Assembly: GCA_000934455.1 (NCBI GenBank)
Contig: KN883716.1
Location: 34,115 to 76,615 of the forward strand
Direction of reading: 5' to 3'
DNA: 42,501 bases
Source: Apostichopus parvimensis
Taxonomy: Eukaryota > Echinodermata > Holothuroidea > Aspidochirotida > Stichopodidae
Part shown: positions 12,527-23,262 of the stretch, in pieces
How the letters are laid out: the number at the start of each line of letters is the position of its first letter
Numbering within the stretch: position 1 is the first letter of the stretch
Notes under the pieces: generated by a model
Database searches by the model: none
The model's input: the letters and a program-made list of their open reading frames with translations, nothing else
What the model was told of the DNA's origin: nothing
Translations under genes and position numbers: made by a program

Positions 12527-13164
12527 ACCATAATACTGCAGTCCAAGAGATGAGAAGAGCAGCAACGCTGCAGAGGCTCAGCAAGGCGTCAATTTGAGAA
12601 ATTTGTTTTGATTGGCAAAATTACTGAGCAGGGTATCTAAATTTTTTTGTGCTAAAAATAAAAGACATCTCATTTCCCCTTGCCTTATATGATCCTTCTC
12701 AATAGTCATAATTTGTTACAATGTTAGAAAGTTGTCAACATTTGTTTTGAGAAAAAATATATAATTTTTTTATTATTTTTATTAAAATGAGCAATGATAA
12801 TAGATGAAGAAAGATGAAACCAATTTGAAAAGTCTAAAGAATATCATTAAAACTAAGCCGTGTGCTCGAATAGTCTCATGGAAATAGGAGACTTGTCAAT
12901 ATCACATTTCCTTAGCTATCATATGAATTTGGCCTTCAATATCAAGGGCTCTGTCCAACTCAGAATGGGTAAACCTACATAAATCCGTTCTGGAGAAAAG
13001 GTAGGTACAGGTTTTCATTGTTTTATCCTGTTAAATTCGGACGACTTCTGACCTCCAACAAATCAGTAAGGTCAATTTCTATTTTAGGCAACCAACATGC
13101 TAAATATAAGGGTTGCCAATGATACACTCTTAGAGATTACAACATAAACACCAAAACATATACA

Positions 13165-13212
13165 CACAGTCTTACACACACACACATATATATATATTTA
13201 TATATACATTAG
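13165..13212 (+). repeat. CA/TA microsatellite
   Basis: Alternating CA dinucleotides run into TA dinucleotides just before the first exon of the AIG1-like gene. Confidence 0.8.
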
Positions 13213-13272
13213 ATATTTTCCTGCACAAATCGAGACGTATTTTAAAATTGATGACACTTTTCCTGTTTATAG

Positions 13273-15824
13273 ATGACTTCGTCAAACCAACAAGGGTCAA
13301 CTACGTCCTACCAGGGAGTCTCGCAATCTTCTAGTCAAGACTCATCACTTTCCTCAAGTAAGGAGCTCCAGCCTACATCACAAGGGGTATGTTTTTCCTT
13401 TGTGAAGCTGATCGATATAAATTCTCTCTTATGCCCTATAAAGGAAAGTTCAAGTTGCAAACAACTCTTTGAATTCATGTGAATTCAGTTGTTGACCTAT
13501 TATGGGATGTCTTTAATTACCCTTCTTTTCTAATCCCATTGCAACAGGAATTTAATGAAAACTTGCTCGCGACACCTTCCTTCACACAAGACGTTCAGTC
13601 GTCCGAACAAGTTGTTTCATCATCTTCACACGAAACCCTCAGAGAAAAATTCCCCTTGATATTTCCAAAAATGGATGCATGCTTTATTATGTTGTAGTTC
13701 ATAAATCTAAGGAAGGTTTGACTACATCTGCGCTGATGTTATGACTAAGATAAATTCAAATAGCTCAAATATATAAAATATACAACAAATAATAATACAA
13801 ACTATACAACAAATAATAATACAAAATATACAACAAATAATAATACAAAATATACAAAATTTAGGCAGGTTCATTTGTAATGAGGACACATTACATTATT
13901 TGCTTCCACTGTGGACACACTTCTAATGCAGCATCATGCGAGGGAATATTTCGCTTAATGGTTGAACTGTACTTTTAGGCTAATCATTCTCAATATAGTA
14001 ATCATGCACGTCTTTTCGTTTCAGAGAGCGAAATGGTCTTCCGATAGCAGTGCTTTCAGAAGAAGGTACAGTGGTTTCCCAAAGTTCAGAGAATATGAAA
14101 TTAATCCACCACCATGGAATTCTCTTCGTATCGCTACTTTTAGCATCCATAAGCAGTCCTCACAAAGCTTCTGGAGATTACTTTTAGGTAGTAATAGCAA
14201 CGACCTCGCCGAATATAAAAATCCAGACATATTCTACAATCCTGAACAATCCGGAGTGAACATGTTTTTACCCACAGCTGATCTGATGATGAAGAATGGA
14301 CCAATTTACGCCAACTTGATTTTAGTGTTTGACGGTAGAAAAGTGCGACTTTCTTCCGATGATATCAGATTTATCGACCAGTTTAAGGTACCGTGTTTAA
14401 TATATGTTATACCAAATCGTGGCTTAGTAGAAACAAACACATTTTTCTACACAACTGTACGTTCCTCTCTGCTAGACTATTTTTGTATTATTAAATAACG
14501 TGTGCTCTTCGATTAGCACAGGCAGACCGACGCAAGCAACGTGATATTGAAAACTCTGGCTGTTTAGTCATTGCAGAAGGCATTGGATGACGTATGTATG
14601 CTTGAGTGAATGTGTGTATGTGTGGTGTCCTCAGTCTGAAAGTTATACTACTAGCTATGAGTATTGGCTGTGTTGACACGTTAACCAAAATGCACTTCTT
14701 GGTTGAGTTTTATAAATAGAGTGTATATCCAGTCGGTGAGTGCAACTTTCGTATTAAAATATTTGGAGCTCAAAATTGCCACTTAACGTCAACAGAGATA
14801 AACGATCGAAAACCCAGTATAAACTTTAATTAGTAAAGGATTTTTTGGTTTAAGTTTATCCCTGGTAAGATCCCTCTTTGTGAGAACAACTTTCCTATTA
14901 AAATTTTGTGGAAGTCAAAGGCCGCTTGAGGTCAACAGAGCTCTAAGCCTGAAAACTCTGTAAACAAGATAAGTCAAAAGTCAAATTTGGAAGAAATTAT
15001 TCTTGAAAACTTTATAATCATGAACACTTCAAAAGTAAAGGATGTATGGTTTTTATATTCCATTAGTGGATCAAACTTAGTCAGTACAAGAAACTGGTCG
15101 CCTGTTGTGGAGATCAAAAGCCATTTGAGGTCAAAGCCTGAAAACCTCGTAGACGGTAACTCTGAAATTCGAAGGTCAACAGAGGTAGACAATTTAAAAC
15201 CTTGTCAACAGTATAACTTCAAAAACCAAACGATCTATGGACAGCATATTGATGTTGTGCTTTCTATGGGGAACTTTACAATAAAACTGTAAGCAAATGA
15301 CTACAAAGAAGTCTTCTCATTATACAAAAATAGTGTCGTACTTTTTTTCTTTTTTTTTCGATTAACATATTTTTTATCATCTTAATTGTCAAGCAGTTAG
15401 TTTCATGTTGACCAACATAACCGAATAATAAGTTAATATTTGTTTTCGATCTACAATTGTTGAATGATCTTACTGAAGTTTTCATTTCCTATAGGTCAGG
15501 TTTGGTCCTGGTGTCTGCAAGAAAACCTGTCTTGTTTTGCTGTATGCCGATGAAATGCTCAAAGAGCAGACGATTACAGAATATATGAACAACGGAACCA
15601 ACGAAACATTGAAACAACTAGCGAGTGATTTTGATTGGAGAATACTAGGAATCCCGTCAAACGCAAAGGAAACATGTACCAAAGAGTTCTTGCAGCATGA
15701 GTTGACTTCAATCTTGAGTAAGTGTGACGAGCCTTATAAACCGAAGTGTTCAGCTGCCTTGTCTTGGAGACTGTACGGTGCCTACTACTATAGTTGTAAA
15801 TTCTGCTGTAGCTACTGTAGCTGA
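13273..15824 (+). CDS. AIG1/GIMAP-like pseudo-GTPase gene
   Basis: Candidate exons are 13273-13386 (ATG; Ser/Gln-rich, 38 codons; donor GGG|GTATGT), 13548 onwards (acceptor GCAACAG; Ser-rich; no good donor found), 14025-14387 (121 codons, acceptor TTTCAG, donor AAG|GTACCG) and 15495-15717 or 15824. The last two read as the halves of an AIG1-type G domain: a start like SLRIATFS, later YANLILVFDGRKVRLSSDDI (the GIMAP strand and LVL-type segment), then VRFGPGVCKKTCLVLLYADE (the 'FGe..ivLfTr.D' region) and a closing KEFLQHELTSIL helix. The P-loop position reads HKQSSQSFW instead of GxxGxGKS, and no DTPG is present, so GTP binding by the usual route is unlikely. The frame is nonetheless open, so the protein may be made. 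At 15717 either a GTAAGT donor is used, or the frame runs on to a Cys-rich end (CKFCCSYCS) with TGA at 15822, possibly palmitoylated. The join between the Ser-rich exons and 14025 is weak. Confidence 0.5.
13779..13859 (+). repeat. 24-bp tandem repeat
   Basis: Just over three near-identical copies of TATACAACAAATAATAATAC plus four bases, in the putative intron before 14025. Confidence 0.9.
14640..14671 (-). repeat. Solo terminal piece of the fold-back repeat family
   Basis: The sequence AGTTATACTACTAGCTATGA and the following ten bases match the end AGTTACTGTACTAGCTATGA.. of the units at 25284-25644 with few changes. The rest of the element is absent. Confidence 0.55.
14725..15190 (+). repeat. 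Degenerate minisatellite, unit about 130 bp, with GAGGTCAACAGAG core
   Basis: Three or so diverged copies share GTGAGNNCAACTTTC, a CTATTAAAAT block, GGAGNTCAAAAGCC, TTGAGGTCAACAGAG and CCTGAAAAC. It lies in the intron 14388-15494 of the AIG1-like gene. The 101-codon open frame across it is a by-product of the repeat. Confidence 0.65.
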
Positions 15825-15967
15825 TATTACTGCTGTCACTGTTGATGCTGTTGTCTCAACAACGACAACTCCTAGCTCAATCATCATGGAAACATGGAAG
15901 CAGTATGGAATATTGTCATCTATTGTCATCCTTCGAATTTCGAATATTTGAATCAATGTCACAAAAA

Positions 15968-15973
15968 AATAAA
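15968..15973 (+). promoter_or_regulatory. Polyadenylation signal AATAAA
   Basis: It lies about 145 bases after the TGA at 15822, at a suitable distance for the unspliced 3' end of the AIG1-like gene. Confidence 0.4.
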
Positions 15974-15982
15974 ATGTTTGTA

Positions 15983-16842
15983 TGAAATGTCAAAACGTCG
16001 AGTTAAAACGAACAAATCGTGATAAAATGTGGAAAACTCGAAGAAACAACGTCAAAATTTCGAGAAAACATCGAAACAAAAGGTGAAACGAAGAACAAAA
16101 GGAAAAGAAAACGCCAAAATTTAAAAAGAAAACAACCAACTGGAACAAGAAACCCCAAAATGTCGGAAGTTTGAGGAAAAAGTCAAGTTTATCACATCGC
16201 CTAAATTTTCCGTATGGACTCAAGTATGATACAAAACGTCAACTTTTTACAAACGTCGCCTTGTCTCGACGAAAAGTACATTTCTAGGGTGCTACCCTAC
16301 ACCCTACCCCACACTGTTCAATGATTAAACTGGTAATTGAAAGAACACAGAGAAATCTTGTTCAGTATTGAACGGTTAGAAACACAGGGACATCTGAAAG
16401 TTACTTCTAAAATAATGGTATTACATATATTCATGCATTGGATGAGTATAGTCATGTATTCAAACTCGCTACACTGCAATATATATATAAAAAGAACGAG
16501 TGTGCAAGGTAACAGGTTTTGATAATCCTGACGCAACGCAGCATTATGTGAGAATAACACTAAACTGTTTATGTGTGACGTAAAGCAGAATTCAGTTCAA
16601 TCATTTGACATAACAAGCCATTTAGATTTACCTTTTGGAATTGCTGTCTTTTTTTCTCGATTGCTACTGTATATTGAAGTATTAAGCTATTGTCTCTAAT
16701 GCTTAACACTTAAGACCAATCACAGAATAGAAATTTCACCTTATGTAACTTTTACGTGCAAAGCAATACCTGTAAAGTTAACCGTGAACAGTTTTAACGT
16801 AAATAATAATTAATATTATTAACAATAATTAATATTTACTGA
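15983..16842. other. Gene-free spacer
   Basis: A-rich sequence with repeated AAAACG/CGAAA words (15990-16200), then AT-rich DNA up to the next LINE. Nothing else is supported. Confidence 0.4.
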
Positions 16843-16899
16843 GTGCAGTCACAACTCAAAAGCGCTTTTTGCTGTAATCAGAGACAGGTGAACCTACAT

Positions 16900-17991
16900 T
16901 ATCACAGTAATGCTTTCCTGACAATGTATCAGAAACGGAATTACCGGAACAGTTTGCTCATTACTTTGAGAAGAAAGTGGAATATATTCGGACAAGTATT
17001 AGACCATCTAACTCTGATTCTCACTTCCATGGAACGTCCGGCAATACTACAGCTGACGGTTTCTTAAACTTTCGTGAACTTTCTACAGACGAGGTGGTGA
17101 AAATAATTTTGGTACTTTCATCTAAACATTGTTGTCTTGACCCTGTACAAACATGGTTTGTTAAGTATTGCGAATCTGAAATGATGTCTCTCCTTTGTTC
17201 AATTGTAAACAGATCCATGGCTAGTGGTGTTTTTCCTAGTCCATGCAAACAAGCTGTTGTAATACCAGTTCCAAAAAAGAACAAACTAGATGTTAATGAT
17301 TTGAGTAATTACACAACAGTGTGTAACTTACTGTTTGTATCTAAAGTTATTGAAAGGGCTGTTCTTGATAAAGTTGCAGCACATATTGAGAATACTTACT
17401 GTCTTGAACCCTTCCAGTCTGCATACCGTTCAGGTTTTAGCACAGAGACAGCTCTATACTTAGAGTTCAAAGTGATATCATATATATATGCCATTGACAA
17501 CAGGAAGTGTGTACTATTGGTTTTACTAGATTTGTCTGCAGCCTTCGACACGGTAGACCATAGTATTCTACTCCATAAATTAAGGGTTTATTTCGGCTTC
17601 TTCGGAGACGGTTTGAGTTGGTTTAGATCCTACATGGAAAGTCGATCACAATCTATCCAATTGTTCCGCAATAGGTCTAATACTCATGATCTGCACTATG
17701 GGGTACATCAAGGGTCAATGCTCGGTTCTGTTTTCTTTTCTATTTATACCTCTTCGTAAGGAAACATTAGTTCTTGTGGTATTACCTATATGCTGTATGC
17801 TGATGATACACAACTTAATATATATCGTCTACTTCTTGACCTTGCCTAACAGCAGAGCATTACAGTATAACGCACATCGATGCATTCAAACACGATTGAC
17901 CAAACTTGAAATAGATGCAGTAAAGCGATACAATAGGCCCCCTTGGATAAGAAAGAACATGTGTAATGGACACCTCTCTTCGAAAGTTTAA
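16900..17991 (+). mobile_element. CR1/Rex1-like LINE fragment with reverse transcriptase domain
   Basis: The frame 16977-17759 holds an RT domain in the usual order: LDPVQTWFVKYC; ASGVFPSPCKQAVVIPVPKK; SKVIERAVLDKV; LEPFQSAYRSGFSTETALY; motif A LLDLSAAFDTVDHSILLHKL; WFRSYMESRSQSI; and motif B HYGVHQGSMLGSVFFSIYTS. The frame is cut by TAA at 17757-17759. In the same frame beyond it comes the catalytic YADD (17796-17807), followed by another stop. This wording is typical of the CR1/Rex1 group. The 5' end (endonuclease) and 3' end are lost. It is non-autonomous and dead, though less decayed than the copy at 7.6-9.9 kb, so probably younger. Confidence 0.9.
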
Positions 17992-20869
17992 GTTGCAAAT
18001 ATTTTACAAGACTGAATGTATTATAAGACGGCAGTATAAAATAAAATATAGCAAGAGGATATTGTTTTCTTTCGTTAAACTTCTAAGGAGATTATATGAC
18101 AAGAATGTGTAGCATTAATGACGAAACCATACTCGTTGTGAATCGCACACTAACTGCATGACTCGCAGAAACAGCATTAATTTAACTTGAGGTGAAAATT
18201 CCTTCCGTATGTCTTCATAAGAATACTGTAATTTCTTGTCTTAATTCTTTTCCCAGAACTGTAGAACGGATAATTTGTGTATTGTGAAGCAAGTCCGTAT
18301 ATTTCCCACTTTTCCGCCTCGTTATGTACCATTTCTAACACTTGGCATTTATGTTGTATGTATTTGTGAACGTTACGCAACATTCTTTTAATTACCTTTT
18401 GGGTAAGAAAAGTGAGAAAGGAATAAAGCTGAACCATCACGAAATGGTTGTATAGCTTCCAAAGCAGAAATGGTATTATACGACTCGGTTGGTTGGATTT
18501 GATTAGTGTATATGGTTCATGAATCCTTAATAAAACAGACTGTGACCAACATGTTGTTTTTCTTTACCACTTTACAGGCTTGTATACGTAATCAAAATTA
18601 GGATTACATTCAAAGCACTTATATATTCGTAACTGGTAACAATATATAACTGATCAATTGGTCATCAAAGATTTGAAGGTAACCAATGTCTACCTGCACC
18701 CATTGTGGCTGAATTTGATCCAGTAAAAGAATAAGACATATACCGGGATGCCAGTCGTTGGTGAGGTAATGGGGGTGACCGTAAGGTCGTTCCCCATCCT
18801 TCGCACGCCTCATCCCAAAAAGTAACCTCTTAAAACCACGACCTTTACGTAAAGACCCCCACTCAAAGGTCTCTGGAACAAGGATGCCAGATCTGTTCAA
18901 TATTTTCAAGCCCCAATAAGAGCAATAGTTTTCTCAAATTAAAATGTGGGCAAATGATTCCATGTGAGTTCCGGTACCACAAATTCCAATATTTTTGAAT
19001 GCTTCTTTTACAACAAAATGATTCAATTTAGAAACAAGTTTATATAATTTTTCAGCAAAACGGCATTTTTTACATATCAAGGAGGCAATTTCTAATTAAA
19101 AAGAAACAAAGGTATCATAGACCAAGTGCGTGCATTATTTTGGTATTCGGTTTCTATATGATACCGGTAGAATCCAGAATCGATGCTCTGCACGTTCTTC
19201 AGATTGACCAAGGTTGCTTTCGATTTAGAAGCCACTTAGGTCAAAGAATATGTGTATAGACCATTAAATCAACAGTCGCCAACTGTTATCAACGATAACG
19301 ATAACTTCTCTGTTTATTTTCTATTTATGGTACCTCTGTAGGCAGTTTCAATAAATTGCTGACAGTCTTATCAATAAATCATGTGATATATATCATCATT
19401 AATCACGAGCTGGTGTTTCTTTTAGCAAACTAAATGCTGAAGATGACCTTCAGTTTTAGTCAACAGTTTTACTTTGCAGGTCAGTATTATATCTTTCTTA
19501 TCTTTTCACAAGCGAATAACGAAGTAAACCAATTGCATTTCAGCCTCCGGAGAGTCGTTTGTTCCCACGCGTTATCAGCTTTCTGGTATTAGAGTCCTCA
19601 GTTGTGAGAAATAAATCCCCCAAATATGGTTACTGTGGTATGATTGTATAAAGTTAATCATAACTAAATCAAACAGATGTATTAGAATGAGCTAATATGC
19701 GTTCTTTTATCCGTATCCGTTTAAGACAGTTCATGTCCAAGCTAATTCGGTTTGTGTTCTTAGTTGTTGTCACACTTTCCTATTACATCGAAAATGGAAG
19801 TAAAAATCAATGTAGACATCCATTTGTAGACCGTCTTTCTTCAAACCGTAATAGATAAAAGCTAATAACTTAAGACAGTTTGCTTGAAGTAGCGACATGA
19901 GACGCGCATATAACATCTTCAAAATATGTTTTTGACCAGAGTATTTGACAACTCCTAGGGCAAACGTAACCAGTTTTAGTAGTTCACCCTGGACTAAATC
20001 TCTTAGCCAACATCGCTCTAGTTAAATATCAAAACACAAAACAACAACACCATGAGAGCGTACAACCTCTAGAGTACCGAATGGACTGGTGTTAACGCAT
20101 ATTTAAACAATTGAATTATATTAACTAGTCAAATAGTATATATTGTCTGCAAAATTGTATAGAAAAACCAAAGGTTTGAAAATATTTTGATGTATTTCCC
20201 TAGTTGTTCAAGTATGTTTGCAGTTAAATAAACTTTAGAACCCTCAGCAGTGAATTAATTGCATTGTTTCACTTTCAGTATGAATGTAATACATTCTCGC
20301 AACGGGTTCGTTGTAAATCTAAACGGAACATGGATTCATTGTTTTAATATAGCAAAAATAAATTACTGAGGAATTGTTCAAGCAGACTCAATCCAAACGT
20401 AAAAGTATTTTTTTGGGAAGAAAATTTGGCGGAGTGGAGGGGGAATATGTGTTCATACTCCAAGAGGTCACGGCCTTGTATATATGGACGATTTCAAACA
20501 TTAAAAAGATATAATAGTACGTGTGGGTTGGCATACGCAGGTGTCATACACATTAACCTAAGTAGAGATATTGCTAAAATTAAAGACGACAATTAAATTT
20601 CATTAGTCGCAGGTATCTTGACTAGAAACTTCAATTACTGAATCAAATGCTATGCTGATTATGGCTAATTGAGGAAAAACGTTAGGTGTAGCAGGTCACA
20701 CGTGTTATAAACACAAGCAACCTATTGAGTACCATACATGTCATAACTATTTATTTTTCTTTTGAGGAAGCACTTTACATTTATATTTTGTAACTGCTAA
20801 AATCCAAATGAAACAGAGGATATCCACACAAAAAACTTGTTAACGGAAACAAGATAGGTAATCAACATA
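17992..20869. other. Gene-free stretch
   Basis: No gene is recognised. A 96-codon minus-strand open frame (18619-18909) crosses a patch that is more GC-rich than its surroundings. It has no recognisable domain and no convincing splice sites, so it is left unassigned. Confidence 0.35.
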
Positions 20870-21378
20870 TTGGTGTTGGACTTGTTTTGGGCCGATGGGG
20901 AAGCCACTAAAGTTCTTGATCGACACAACAAAACCATCTCGTATTCTACCCTGGTCCAGCGAATGACTGCCGTTTTGCCAAAGTGGAACTGTGGTCGAAC
21001 TGTTGCTGCTAAAAATGAGTTCATTACAAGTGTAAATTGCATACAGAGAAATGACAGTCATTCTTTGCATACCGAACTTAACTCTCTACTTCGAGAAACA
21101 ACTAGGTATAATTTGGGATACAAAGCAATAACACGAAAATTCAGAATTAATGTGTACAGAAATAGTTTAATATATCGGGCTGCTAATTATTTAAAAGATG
21201 GTAATCTGGAAAATTTATTGTAGACAGCTACATCTGTACGTTTTTTATATATAAATATATTTGGTTTTTGTGTTTTGCACACTAACATTTTAAAATAATT
21301 TCTTGTTACATACTCACTTTTGATGTCCTATTTATAAATATTTATATTTATACTGGAAATAAATAAATAAAAAAAAAG
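20870..21378 (+). mobile_element. Possible C-terminal and 3' tail remnant of a LINE
   Basis: An open frame 20870-21223 begins with GTG, not ATG. It ends in RINVYRNSLIYRAANYLKDG, close to the 'YRNSL.YRGA..WN.LP' motif at the end of many non-LTR ORF2 proteins, then stops at 21221. An AT-rich tail follows, with AATAAATAAATAAA and a run of nine A at 21358-21376, as expected of a retrotransposed 3' end. No RT core is present. It could instead be an unrelated retroposed transcript. Confidence 0.4.
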
Positions 21379-22560
21379 AGTGTTTTGTGCTATTAAATGC
21401 ACATTATCTCTCCTCAGTTCTCAATTTCTTGCGTAGTAAACCTAGGTGATAATTCTACTTCCAGCTGAAAGTTTATTTTACTGCAGTATTCTTCACTGAG
21501 TCATATTCACTGCCTCCTTCCAGTGCTGTACATCATGCGGTGGTCTTGGTGGATGATTTCCTTTCAAGAGCAAGATTACTGGTAACGTTCTCCATCTACA
21601 TGCCACATTGACCTACGAACTAGTTCGTGGAAGTGATATGGTCTCTGAGTTCTTGTAGAAGTTCTCTCTTAGCTAAATCCTACCTTTCACTAGATAGCTG
21701 ACACGTTGGCTACTCATGAAAGCCTCATTTGTATCTACGGAGCAAGCCTCTTTACTCCCCAGTGTGCTGCTCTTGAAAGGCCTAAAGCGGTCTAAATTGC
21801 CTCGAATTCATCGCTTTGTGCACGAAATGTATTTTCATATGTGTACTTTAACACCCAAGCCACAGAGAGGAATATCCTGTAGTTTTGTTTCTGCATTTTC
21901 CAGCACATGTGGACAATTTTATATATATTATATGGAGTATGCCATATTTGGCCTGTTAGGTAGAATTATGCAATCTTAACAACGGCACCTTTCTGTTCGG
22001 TCGAAAGCGTCTCTCACACACGCTTTAAGACTGCTAAGAACACATGTTCCCTCTTTTGTAGGTGTACTTTAAACAGTTAAGGTAATTCTTCCTTATACCC
22101 TTATTATGATACAGATAGAAGCTTTAATATTTTTGTTGATTTTTATTCCTGTTTAGTTAGCATGCGTACTTTACATCAAATGTTGGTTGTACGATTGGGG
22201 TCTCGCAAGCAGCAAAGCCAATTTTAACATACATATTAGGTCAGTCATCTGTGTTACAAGTGATAAACCACAACCATAAGATATGCAAAACCTCCAGGAT
22301 TCTTCTCAATGTGTTGGGAATTGTGTGATATCAATTACGGCGGTTCATACGTCAAAATGAGTACCAGCGGTGACTTTAAAAACGACGTGTTTCATATCTG
22401 TGAGGCACTGTCATTTGTTTCAGAAGGAGTTATCCCTACCTCTTTCCATTTTCACTCAGTAAAATCTACTTTAGACAAGGCCCACTATCATGTTGACTCA
22501 TAATGTCACATCTTACTTTGGGGTCTATGTAAACTCTCTCTTTCTATCTGTAACTTGTAG
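21379..22560. other. Gene-free stretch
   Basis: Two short plus-strand open frames (21716-21979 and 22309-22503) are seen without recognisable domains or good splice contexts. Nothing is assigned. Confidence 0.35.
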
Positions 22561-22664
22561 GCAACATCAACTGATGTTTCGTTGGAGTTGTCGACGTACT
22601 TAAAGATCACCGGATGGTACGGCATAGCAACTGCGAGAACGTTTCCATGTGATGGCAATGCAAT
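22561..22664 (+). other. Possible upstream (5' UTR) exon of the fusion GTPase gene
   Basis: A good acceptor (TCTATCTGTAACTTGTAG) and a strong donor (AAT|GTAAGTG) bound 104 bases. Another acceptor (TTACTCTATGTAG) opens at 23205, just before the ATG at 23263. Splicing 22664 to 23205 leaves a stop (TGA) upstream of that ATG in its frame, so both pieces would be leader. It could also be a coding exon of an unseen gene. Confidence 0.3.
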
Positions 22665-23262
22665 GTAAGTGCAATCATTTTAAAGGGTTATTTTGCACTG
22701 ACGTTTCGAAATATGTGAAAGTCTATTTTGAATATCTGTAATGAAAATGTGTATGACTCCAAATGTAATGGATGTACGTAATTCACATTGAGGCATCTAA
22801 AGTCGTATTAATCCCACGACATAACCTATCTAAAGGTAGTCGCCATGTCACAGTATCTGTGAATAAACTTGGTGCGACAATTCAATCAGCAATAATCCCG
22901 CTTTGCTACATCGTATAAAAGAGGATGTAAGTAATTCGAAATACCCATTTCTCTATTGCAGCTCTCTCAGTATTTTGGAGGTCTGTTTGAGCAGAGCGGT
23001 AGAGGTACTTCAAATTGTAATAGTTATCGTCCCAGATCTTGTTTGCTTAAGATCAATTGAGATGAACTCGGTCTACTAGTCAATCATTGTAGTTTTTGTA
23101 AGTGAGACATAACTTAGTTAAGCTTCTAACCTGAAAGTTTGGTTGGATTGTGTGGAGTAAAACGTCTAAATTCCACTGTTTTATTTGCGTATTACTCTAT
23201 GTAGACAGCATTTCGCGGAGGTCGTTTTACAAGTATATTCTTGAAGGAAAGATCCGGCTGAA

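Noticed and set aside
14987-15292. 101-codon plus-strand frame
   Set aside because: It overlaps the GAGGTCA minisatellite within the intron of the AIG1-like gene.
20797-21070. Minus-strand frames opposite the LINE-like tail
   Set aside because: Shadows of the plus-strand frame 20870-21223; they contain no motif.
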